From the NCBI GenBank assembly GCA_963924555.1, contig OZ004594.1, positions 5,177,563-5,241,562 on the forward strand: a stretch of DNA of 64,000 bases. Reading direction: 5' to 3'. This stretch comes from Crambe crambe (Eukaryota; Porifera; Demospongiae; Poecilosclerida; Crambeidae). This document shows positions 45,101 to 57,300 of this stretch, one piece after another (position 1 is the stretch's first letter; each line of letters starts with the position of its first letter). Position numbers and translations under genes: made by a program. Under the pieces are notes generated by a model that was given only the letters and a program-made list of their open reading frames with translations, made no database searches and was not told the DNA's origin.

Positions 45101-45607
45101 GTATGAAGAAAACAAGCCACATTAATAATTACAATTAAGTCAGATCCATGGCACGGAAAAACAATGCATGGAACAACTGTTATAGTAGCTAACTAATGCA
45201 ATAACAGATGGAACAGCTGTAACACGTGAGCAACTGATTCACTGTAGGAAGAATCCCCATGCAGCCAGTTCTTCAGCACTGGATGCACGTATGTACCCAT
45301 GGTGAACCATGATGGACCCTCCATTTCAAATCTGCTCCTGAACTTTATTGCTATACCTCTCCTGATGAATGTACATGTGCATATCATCAGAGTGCTGGGT
45401 GCTGGTTGCAATACCTCATTATTACCTAACTGTGGTTTCAATTAGCTTGACTGAACAGGAAACAGGATTGGCTGTTAATTTTTTATGGCTTCATGCAGCC
45501 CTACTGGCATAAAAGCAATGGCATGTATACAGGTGTACTTAGTCTGCAGTAATTATAGCTAGCAATAACTATCAAGGAGCTAGCTACGTACAAGGAACTT
45601 TACTGCC

Positions 45608-46832
45608 ATGGGGAGGAAAAGAAAAGTGGACTATTCAGGCAACCTTAAAATAGGTGACACTGTCTTGCTCTATTCCAAGAAGAAAGAGGGAAGCAATCAA
45701 AAAAGTGGTTATATCATCACAGACTTATCAGGGTTTGTATGTAGCTTGATAGCTATCTAGCTGTGAAAAGAAATCATTTTTATTAACTATGTTCAAAATA
45801 GATGTCGAGCACAGCAGCTACTACTGGTGAAGCCTTCAGCAAAGGATGCTTCAGATCTGCCAGATGTGCAATGTAAGTAGCTAACTCCATGCAAATGTAG
45901 CTATAGAGGAAATAGTGTTGTGTTCAAACAGCCTTTTTCTAGACAGTTTGCATTCACTTGTATATCTATGTCTACACTCCAAAATGCCCCAGGCGTACGT
46001 ACGGTACGTGTCGTGCAATAGTAGCGCTCTGCGCGTGCACAATGCGCATGCTCCAATTGTAATCAAGCTAGATGGTTTTCTACAGCCTTTTGTCGTAGAG
46101 GCGCTACGCTTATCTAAGTGGATTGTAGGCGCTTGTGGTAAGTATTTACAGCTTTCTATGTATGGAGCTACCGGGTTGGAACCACAACTTACATGACTCT
46201 TGTCTCTGACAGCAATATGAAGCACTGGAGCCTATCAGCTGCTCACTTGCTCAAATGCTGCACATTGCTATAGTAGTAGTTGTAGAGGCTATAGGCTTAT
46301 TTAAGTACTTTGTTACATATAAACTCAACAGCAAAATCTTCTAAAGAGTTGTAGCTAACACTAACTTGCTTGCTCGCTGGCTGTCAAAATTAATAATGTA
46401 TCAAGTCAAAGTGAATTGTAGGCGCTTGGCTTATCTAAGTGCTTGTGGTAAGTATTTACAGCTTTTGATGCGTGGAGCTTTCTGGTTGGAACCACCACTT
46501 ACATGACTCTTGTCTCTTACGCAATATCAAGCACTGGAGCCTATCATGCTCACTTGCTCACTGTCTAAACTAAACAGCAAAATCTTCTAAAGAGTTGTAG
46601 CACTAAAGAATACTTGCTTGCTCGCTCGCTGCCAACTGAATGTTGAACATTGCCCTAGTCATAGTGGCTAGAAGCATGTGCAAGGCTGTCAACAAAAGAG
46701 GTGCTTGCATGGGGTCTTCAAAATTAAGCGAACTCTATTAGTATATTGGAGTCAGGAGGCATATTTTTTGCCTTCCATGGATGCTGAATGCAAGCAAGGC
46801 CACATGCAGATTTGCAACTGTTTACAGGGGGT

Positions 46833-46864
<32 letters not shown>

Positions 46865-48350
46865 GGGGGGGGGGGGGGGGGGGGGAGGGGGGAGGGGGGA
46901 ATTTATAGTCCCCAAAGATCTGCACTCATGCTCCCTTCATGGCTGCATGCATGCAACATGCATCAAAGGCTGAATTTCTAACAGTGTGCAAGTGTCTACT
47001 GAGAGGGAGATAGTGATTGCAACTACCGGTAGTTACATGGCTTTAGTATGTAATAATGCACTTCATCAACCTCAAGGTTACTAAGGAATACTTGAGAACG
47101 CCTCATTTCACACCTCTAACAGAGCAGATATCTGGCTGCACAGCATGCAATTAGAGCAAGTGTAAAATGGTCTATGACTACAGTTGTCTTCTCAAATTGC
47201 AGCTAGCTAGCTATGACTTAATTAAAAGCTGTTTTAGAGTAGAAAATATGACTTGCCTTAGTGTCACTTGTTACAGCATAGTAGCTTGTATATTTATAGC
47301 CTATAAGTGATACATGCCTAGATATCTGTAGCTCTCTTTTGTTCAGTTGAATTATTAACCCTCAGCGCATGCATGAGGGTTACAATACTCGGTTATGTGT
47401 GTATCATGTGTGTATCTGTTACATCCACCACGCTGCCAGTAGCAATCAGAACACTTCAATTTCAGCCTTAACGATGTCTAGACAATACTCCAGTGTTAAA
47501 TGGAGCCAATCTTTGAATAGGCTTTATTCAAGTACTGTTAGCTAATGTGTGGTCTAGCTCCATGAGTAGGCCTTACCCAATTATTATGCTAGATTAATTT
47601 TGAGAATAATGGGTTCATGTGCTCTAGCATAGCAGCATAATTCAGAGGAAGTGGGTGGAGTTATTGGGTGGAGTCGGGTATTTCAGGTTCAGGTTCATTC
47701 AGCCAGCATAATTATGTTCACCGTAATTCAATTGTGTAAATGTACAACTGCAGCTGCAGCTATTTACCTTAGTAACAGTGTTATAGTGTGCTAAAAGCAG
47801 CATGGCCTCTAGCAGTGAGTCCACTAAGTCTACACAGGACACTAGTAGTGATGTTACTGAGCAGAGTGACCAGTCTTTTCTCTCTTGAATAATTGGGCAC
47901 TTAATATTGCACACCATTCATGGAAAGTTAATTGGTATAATATTACCACTCTCTGTCAGCAAGCTATACATGTGTCTTTAATAAGGATCTAGGTTATAGC
48001 TCTTCCTCCTTTCCATAATTATCCACAAGTGTTCACTATCTCTACTAGCTACTAGTTATTATGTTCTGTTGTTGTTTTGATGCAGTGGGAACATTCCAAA
48101 TAGTGGCAGCAAACAAGTATGATGCTCAGACACGAAAAAGAAAACTTACAGACAAACGAAATGAATTGGAAAAGAAGTATGTACATATGACTTTAAGCTT
48201 GTTAGCTGAATGCTGAATACTGATTATTATTGTTATGATAGGCTGGATGAAATATATGAAGATTGGGAGTCATATGACCAAAACTGGGAAACTGCAGATA
48301 GGATAGAAGACGAAATAGAAGCATTGAAGTGGGAGATGGAAACAGCTGAA
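45608..48350 (+). CDS. ITPR-like: IP3R-like exons 1-4, N-terminal suppressor-type domain
   Basis: LKIGDTVLLYSKK (exon 1) matches the family's opening strand (xxIGDICSLY type). GCRAQQLLLVKP and FQIVAANKYDAQTRKRK match the CVVQP and F.LCP.N.YSAQ positions. Exon 4 (48242-48350) is a strongly acidic helix (YEDWESYDQNWETADRIEDE). It replaces the usual linker before the first MIR repeat and is longer than I expect for the family. Confidence 0.75.
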
Positions 48351-51300
48351 GTAAGTTACAGTACGTGTCGAAAAAACCGTTACCAGTTTTTTTGTTACTC
48401 GAATTGGGGTATCTTTATTCAGCAGAATGAATACTGTTCAGGGCTGAATGAAGTGCCCTGGATAAATTGATAAATTTATTTATCACTGGATCGAGAGCTG
48501 TTTGTAGCTACATGAAAATAAATACAGGAAAATTTCTAACACAATTATGATTCCACAACTTCATATTAGGACACACCCACTTCCTGGCATGACCACTCTA
48601 GTTTTTCATTCTCCAGCCCTGCTATTATTGCCACTGTGAAAAAATAACCATGAAATATGGGATGTTATTAAACAGCTTATCTGTGGGAGAAAATAATAAT
48701 GGAAGGGGCTTATTCTACACCTATGCATGTCTCCGTCATTATTAGTAAAGCTGCTTAGCTATGTATCAAAGTGGATTGTAGGTGTTCTGTGTGATATCCC
48801 TCTATTAATCAGTTCTGGGTTCGGACTGCCAGCTCTGTTTTCATTAGTCAAGTTGTAAGAGAAATCTCATTATAAGACAAAAGACATACAAAAGCAACTG
48901 AGCATGCTCAATGATACAAATTACAATGATGACATCATACAAAAATTAATAAGATATACCCGTAAAATGTTGCACATTGGCAATTTTTTAGCTAGCATTG
49001 TGCAAGTTTCAAGGGTCAACTACATAAATACCTTGCAGAAGAAGCGAAGAAGCTAATCAAGTAGTGTAGTGGAAAATAATATTACTAGCTATGCATTTGG
49101 AATAGTGAAAACTAGAAGTATATAATAATTACTATCTTCTGTATGTAAATTCCATCTTTAACGAACTTGAAGCTTCAAACTCGGCTGACTTCTCTCAGCT
49201 AACAACGTACTTAACTTTATGAAACAAAGCACCAACATTTTAACCAGAGTACTGATGGAGGCTACAGTAATCTGGTCTAAACTTCAGTGGTTTGTTTCAT
49301 AAAGCTATATATATTTTTTTATTTCTGCTTAATATAATTTTTTGAGCACTACTTACCTCTCCAGTATGACCTGTGTAACCTTTATGCAAGATGCCCTTCT
49401 CTTCTCTGTCTTCACATAATGCATGCCTTATAGTGTCTTAATTACTCAATTTAATATTATTGCTGTCTTTGTCCTTCAGAGCCATGTTAATGTTGAATTA
49501 AAAGAAAATGAGGCAAAGCAGCGGCAGCTGAGAGGGAACTATTTGTGTTATGGTGACAGTATTCAGCTACGACATACACTCACTGGAAAGTATATCTGTG
49601 TCAGTAGTTCAGAAACTTCGTACACTGAACGCTCCAAACTCAGGGTAACTAAGGCATGAATGTAGTGTAGCTATACTTGGAAAGGGTCTATGAAATTGAC
49701 CGCTGGAGTATTAACTATAATAGGTGTTCCTTCAGAGGAAAGACAGTTTGGGATGTATATTCCGGCTCAATCCACATATCATAGGAGTTGAAGCTGTGGG
49801 TGTAGCAATTAACTATAATGATGAAGTGAAGTTTGAGAGTCTGGCCATCCAAGGACAGTTTCTCCACTCTAACAGCAAATCATTTGAAAAGTACCATGTT
49901 GCAGCAAATGGTGACTGGTAAGTATAGCAACTAGTAGCTAGCTAGAAAGTTTCTCACAAGCTCTTTCACAGGCGAGTTTGAGGCAATGGCTTGAAATATG
50001 AAACTGTGACTAGCTAGCTATAGTTGGATATATACTCTGTCCACAGAGATTATGTCTGTCAGTATATATGGTACTGGGATAAAAGCCTTAAGAGTGTCAT
50101 GCAGATTCATATACTTATATCAATTTTTTAGCTTTGAATTGAACTTATCAGCTAGTGCTTCTCCTTTGCAAGTGATTCCTCACTATAAGATAACTGACAA
50201 GGCAGAAAATGAATTAAGGGTAAGAGAGAACTGTTGTACTATATCATCTTGCTTTGTGTCTTACTATTGTTTGGTTGTTTAGGGCTGTGGTGTGGTTAGA
50301 TTCTACAATCACAAACATAACTGCTACATTACAGCAGAAGGCAGTTTTGCAGGAATGTTAGCCCAGTACCCTGAACATCAGGATGGAAAGCCAACTGATG
50401 AAAAGCAAGTGGACACAGATGGAAATCAAGTGGACACGGATGGAAAGAGAGTGGAGGACACCACTGATGGAAAGAGAGTGGAGGACACCACTGATGGAAA
50501 GAAAGTGGACACATCTCTCCAGGAGATTTTTTTGGTTGAGAATGATGGTAATAATAATGATGTTTTAAATATCATGACTGTGTGTCACTTGTATGTGATT
50601 ATAATTATAGTCCATTATAAGAGGAAAAAAGTTGCAGCAGGATTTGGAAGTTCCCAATCAACTTCTCCCAATACTTTCTGGCAGATCGAAAAACATGATA
50701 ATACCAGCAGTGGTAAGGAGGTTCCTTGTACATAATATTATAACTAGCTAATACGTAAGTATGTACTCTCTCTGGAGATGTAGAGATGGCATTATTAAGC
50801 CAGTACTAACTGATGTTACAGGAGAGTCGATGAAGTGGAAGGAGGGATGTCGAATCAAGCACCTACCTTCAAGAATGTACCTTACAGTCCTCAAAGAGTC
50901 AGATGATGAATTCAAAGTAAATAGTAAAATGATAATAAGAGTGTATTATAATTATTGATTGCATAACTCCATGCAGGTGACTTTGAAGAGTAACAAGTTC
51001 ATAAAGCTGAAGGAAAATGCAAGTACAGCAGTCTTTCATCTCTTTCCTGCTGTGCATGTAAGCTTATAGCATAATGTATTAAGAACCATGAACCAGGGGC
51101 AGATCCAGCAATTTTGAAAGGGAGGGGTCCCCTCCTGTGGAAGCAAAAAATTGATAAAGCCCTTTAGAGAACAAACACAAAATGAATATCAATAGTCAAT
51201 AATCAAGGAAGTTTGGAATAATTGTCTTTTGTGCTGCATTATGAACCTATTAACGACTTGTCAACAAATGCAACTTCAAAATAAAAAAGGGGGGGTCTGG

Positions 51301-54300
51301 ACCCCCTGGACCCCTACCCTGGATCTGCCCCTGTGAACATATACCTACCAAGAGCTATTGACCTTATTATTTCACAGGGAGCTAAAGATATCAAGTACAA
51401 CTCATTTGTTCGTGTGAAGCATAAAGAAACAGAGACTTGGCTTCACTTTGATAAAGGTATATTACTATAAGGAGAAAACAATTTCGATGGGTAGCTAATT
51501 GGGGAGTGCGTCCTTTAGTTGATTACCATAAATTGGGAAATTTTCGATGTTAATTTATTTTTGTGGTCATGAATTACATGGAAATTAATTACCATGACTT
51601 GTATATACAAAATAGTACAGTAAGCTGTAACAATAAATTAAACATGATAACAAAAATACACTGAACTATGTTCTGATGATAATTATTGTTCATGCAGAAA
51701 AACATTATATTCCTCCTGAAAGAAGTCAAGAAGACTTTTTTGATATATTTGAGGATGGTTCTAGGGATTCTAGTGAACTCTTTCAGGTACTATAATTAAG
51801 TTCTACTAATCCAATGGAATCAAACTAATAGCTTCTTTTTTTATAATTATAGATGATTGCTTCCAAAGATATGAATTTGGATGATGCCTTTATGATGGAG
51901 AAGGTAAGTTTCCTGAAGTGATAACTATATTTAGAAAAACACAGTAGTCATGGGATGAGTGCATGTAGCTACTGCTCAAGAAACAAAACAAAAAAGCTAC
52001 ATTTTCATGCCATGTAATATTGACATATAATTATGTAAAATATAAAAATTAGCATCTATAGACCTCACTCATATGGGAATATAAAAGTGGTGTGGCCTCT
52101 GTTGCACACATAGGCAGAAAATCAATGGGAGTCCATGGAAATTGGAAGAAAAAATGCTAGATGGCTTACGCAGAAGCATAGCGTAGAGTTCTAGCTGATC
52201 AACTATATAGAGCAACCATTACTTATTTGCACAGCGCTACAAAAGAATGTGACTGTAGATAAAAATTAGAGGTGCACATGCAGCTGCAGCTGGTGTGATC
52301 ACGTGATAGAATATAATTACTCTAATTACTATGCACTGCTCTGCATTTCTTGCCCTACAAGAAGCAGCAACCACACCCCTTTTAGAGATGTAGCTATAGG
52401 TCATGTGAGCTGCCTATGCTGACAAGGGGTCCATAAAGCAGAGGATGCAACTAAACATATGGAATACTTCAGCCAATCCCATTTCATTCATGCAAGTTTT
52501 ATTGCTGTCCTTTAGGTAACAGAAGATCATGTAGCTGACTTCAATTATGTTACCAGTGTGACAGAAGCTCTTGCAAAGCAAGTGCAAGCTGTAAGCAAAG
52601 CAACTGCTAATGAAGTTTGTTGTTAATATTGTACTTTTTTGTTATAAACTTTATAGTGTCAATCATGCAAGGAGGGCAAGCCACACACAGTGAAGGATGG
52701 TTGTCATATGAACTATACCCTACCATCATTACACTACCTCAGGGGCTTAATTGTAAAAGATGAGAAATCCATGAAGTTCAAGCAAAAACTCATCAGAAGC
52801 ATGAGTGTGAGTAGCTAATTACTCAATACCTTGAAATCACCATTAACATCTGTGCACTCTAACTATTCTCCTTAACTCACTATGAGATGGAGAAGGATTG
52901 GTAGCTAATTTACAAGGGCCACTCTCGATCTCCCAGATTGGCTAATTCAATTGGCCGCATGACCATGCAGTCACTCTCAACACCCGCCCCAAGTCAGCTT
53001 TGACCTGGGGTGCTAATGAGTTTGATTCTCTGCTGAATATCAGGATTATGCATGCATAATTCTTATATGGGATAGGTGTACACATGATGGCCCTGGAAGT
53101 GACCCCTTCTAATGTTGACATTATTTAAACTGTTTTTAAAATATATTATACACAGTAGTCTAAGAGAGGAACATTATTTTTTTATAAGCAGGGCATTTAA
53201 GATATGTTGAGTGGAGCAAGCGAATGCACATTTTTTTCCATGGCAATTAACCTTGGGTAAACTGAGCATGTATATACTTGTCCCACAGCTATAGAGTGCT
53301 TGCTTTTTCATAGTAAAAAAATGCAATTGCACATGCTCATGTTGGTCCACATACATACAACCAACCACTCAATGTAGCTGCTATTTTTTTCCAATGACAT
53401 TTTTTGTGAGTTCACTTCACTTTTATGTATATTAGTGTATGTGATAGTACTTGAAAAAACCCGCTAAAATTCAAAACGGAGTTATTGGTATCATTCTAAA
53501 GCTCTTAAACTGGAGATGTACATGGCTTTTAAATCAAATTTATACACCACTTAGTCTCCCCCCCCCCCTCAGTTATACTTAATTGAATTTTACATCTCAT
53601 GTACATTTTATAGCTATGTACGTAGCTTGTAAACTTTACAAGCATTTAGGAAATTTTCATTAGATTAATTTTACAATTTTCATGTTAGTTTTGTTGTTAC
53701 TGCTTACTATTCTTGTACAAGTAATTGAGTTGTTGAACATGATCACAAAAATAAATTAGCATCAAAAAATTGCCAGATTTACAGTAATGCCATCCAGACA
53801 ACCACCCTTTATATATTACATACAATATTAGACCTTGAAGTTGGTGATTTCTTTAATGAAATTCCACATTGAGAAGAAAGAGCAGCCTGCCAAGAAAGAG
53901 GACAAGAAAAGTAGTGGAGCTGCCAAGGGGCCAGATAAGCCAGAAGAGGCCAAAAGAGAAGATGAGGATGTGTCCAAAGATAGTGAAGAGAATGCAAACA
54001 GGGATAATGCCGTTAAAGCAGATGGTGATATGAAAGAACCTGATCAAGCCAATGAGCTTCAAGCTGTTGATACTGAAATAGTAATGGAGCCTGATCACCC
54101 CAAAGAGAGTGAAACTAAAGTGAATGAAGAAAAGGAAATCGATGAAATTCAAGTTATGAAAACTGATGAAGCATCATCCTCTGAGGCTGAAGAAAGTAGT
54201 GACGATTCTAGCATTGAGGGATCTGAGAGTGAAGAGAGTTCAGAATCCGAGAGTTATATTGACTCTGACTTTTATTTCGATGATGATGATGACGATGATG

Positions 54301-57300
54301 ATGATGATGATGATACTGACGACGACGACGACGACGATGATGATTATGATGATGATGATAATGATGATGAGGACGAAAAGTTTGATCAAAGTGTGTGCAC
54401 GGCTTGTTATGGAGTGTATATCAACTTTCTGCATGGAAACAGTAGAAAAAACCGAGCCTATGTATCAAAAAACATAGAAGAAATTTTTTCTTATCAGGTA
54501 ATAATAAAGCTATAGCTATAGATACAGGAATGTCAACATAGCCTCTGCATATGCAATTGGAGAAAATTCGTAAATATCTGTAATCATTAGAAATATGTTA
54601 TGATCAATTATTATTACAGGTTTGGAATACAGAGTTTAGTGAAGGTCTTTCTGCTGAAGAAGCTCTAGTGGGGATAGCAAAAGATAACAAGTAATAAAAA
54701 CTTTCTTCCATTGGTTAAAGAAAGCAGGGAATAGAGACTGTATCCCTTGGTCCTTTTTGGATAGGTGCATGACTCAAATAACCCCTATCCTACAGGATTC
54801 AGTTGACCTCTAACAATGATTTAAAACTGGCTTCCAATAATTGTATATACCTCAGGGCAAGTTCTCCATTAATTTGTCTTATGAGCCATACCCACTAATT
54901 TATTTTCCCACAGACCAGCCATTGCATAGTAATTTACACAGTACATAATAGTAACCACTAATTTGTGCCATAGTCAGTAAAGTGTTAATAAATCACTTGT
55001 TATAATAATATGTGACAGTCCCACGTAGAAATCGAATATTATCTCGTTTTTTAGCATCTCAATTTAATGGGCAATTTCTAAAACGTGTTTTGATGAAATT
55101 GTCCCAAACTTCTGTCATGTGTTCTATAATGATTGAACTATCTCTATAGCAAGTTTCAAGACCTAGTCACTAGTAGTCATGAGTCATGGACAGCTAAAGT
55201 ATGGAAAAGTGGCCAAAATCAATGTGTCTAACATTTGATTTCTACCTGGGCATGTCAAAATGTTACTAAGGGGATGTAGCTATCCCTTATTACTCTTGTC
55301 TAGTTGTGGCTCATAAGAATAAATCAATTACGTATAAGTTAATCATGAGATATGAATATCTCATGCTGACTCTGTGTAATAATAAGCCTAATAGTTACAA
55401 TGTCATAATAAATATTATAGAAAAGGAGTCTTATCATGCAAAAATTCAAAACGGAGTTATTGGTATCATTCTAAAGCTCTTAAACTGGAGATGTACATGG
55501 CTTTTTAATCAAATTTATACACCACTTTGTTCCTGAGTTATACTTAATTGAATTTTACATCTCATGTACATTTTATATGTAGCTTGTAAACTTTACAAGC
55601 GCTTAACAGCTTTTAACATTTTGCTCGATAAGACCCAGTACTATCACATAGTACTTGGAAAATGGTGCTGTCACCGACCATCAGTGCCAGAAATTGAAAA
55701 ATTCTTTTTTACAGTTTTTTCAACGATCTTGTGGAGAGCTGGGTTGATGGTATTTTAATGGACAAGCTAGTGGACAGCATGACAACAGAAACTGATAAAG
55801 GTGGTGACAGAATAGTTCGACTTATGAATGGACTTAGTCATCTATGTGTCTGCAAAGGAGAGCCCCAACGAGGCATACAAGGTGAGTAGCAATTTTTTGT
55901 TGTTGTTTTTATTTATTTGTTTATTTGCTTTATATAGACAAAATTTTTGAACACATAAAAGATCACAGCCGTAAGGTATTGAGATAGCTGCATTAATAGC
56001 TAATTTTGTGTGTGGTTTATATAATTTCAGTAATAGGGTGCATAATCTTTAGCCATTACTGCTGTGCTTTGCCATCTTCTACTTGCTACTGTGCATGCAC
56101 AAAAAAAACAAAAAAAAAACAAGTACCAGCCTCCCAGAAAGTGCATTCAGGGTTGGGAATTCATGCAAAATTCACTTTATTGGTTTGTCCTATGTTTGCT
56201 AAATTTATTAATGGACAAAAATCATTTTCCATGAAAAGATTGTGTCAACGTACATTGAAATTAATGAGTAAGCTGTAGAGACAAAATTGAAAAATAAGAC
56301 TGATTCCATTCATGTTATTTTGTTAGGTGTTATGTCCTATAAAAATGTTACCTCCTGATTCAACATCTGATTCAAGTATTGAAACTTGTGAACCTCCACT
56401 TGAGTACAAGGAATACCCTGCAGCAGCAACAGATCAAGATCCCTTAATCTCAAATGCAGATGAGTCGGATGCAGATGAATCAGCTGCAGGTAATCCATAA
56501 ACATTAGCAATAATTATTATAGACTCTACTATGAGTCAATAATAAAGTTCCTTCGTGCATGTATCCCCAGTAGGGAGCAAGGATGTCGTCACAAAAGAAG
56601 TAGCTATTGATATGGAGCCTGTAGTCCTGGATGACTCGACAGTATCAGCTCCAGGTAAGCACATATGAAATTAGAGATTATGCTCCCTGTTGATAGAAAC
56701 CTCTAACTCAAGCATTGAAGATTGCAACTGAAGAAACATTTATTAAAGATGAACCAGATGGGATAACTTCAGCTGAAACAGATGCAGTAACTCCAGATGA
56801 AGCAAAAACAATCCCTCCAGGTGCTCTAGCCAGTGATGATAACAAAACAGCTGAGAAAAAGGAAGATGTAAGTGTATCACAATTGTATAATGCATGCTGC
56901 AGCTGGTCTTCTCCTAAGTACAGTTGATCATCACATTAATGATAGTACTAGGGGTCTAAATTCAAAATGGCATTTCAAAGTTCTTAATTAGGAGATAAAC
57001 CTGCACTTCTACAGGATATACACAAGGCTGTTATTACAATAGATTGGAGGTGTCCATAACCAGGTGTAGTGAGTATAAAAGTGCTTTATCTGGCCTGTAC
57101 TACATTTACACTAGGGGGTGGGATCTGTCTCCAGGCCTATTTTTTTTTATAATGGGTGTTTTACTATCTATGCTTTGGAGAAGTTTGGTTCAGATCTTGC
57201 TTTGAAAGAAGAGAAGTGCCTGGCCATTTGAGGGTAGGGTAGAGATGTCTTTGTGTGTCCCCCCGGAAGAGTCTGTGCTACCAAGTCAGGCCCATAGCCA

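Larger units (their letters stand above)
40039..45607. other. Intergenic region between the two host genes
   Basis: 5.6 kb. It contains T/G-rich tracts (40500-40580), a possible minus-strand gene end (40965-41264), a duplicated TTGATTGGCAATTGG.GACC segment (41490-41550 and 41700-41763), a poly-G tract (42154-42188) and a stretch from 42200 to 45600 in which I recognise no gene. A CATAAAAG at about 45507 is the only TATA-like motif near the downstream start codon. Confidence 0.45.

Noticed and set aside
45193..45441. 82-codon minus-strand ORF just upstream of the IP3R-like start
   Set aside because: No recognisable motif, no clear splice context, and no supporting feature.
46678..46981. Gly- or Pro-rich ORFs
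   Set aside because: Direct translations of the poly-G tract.
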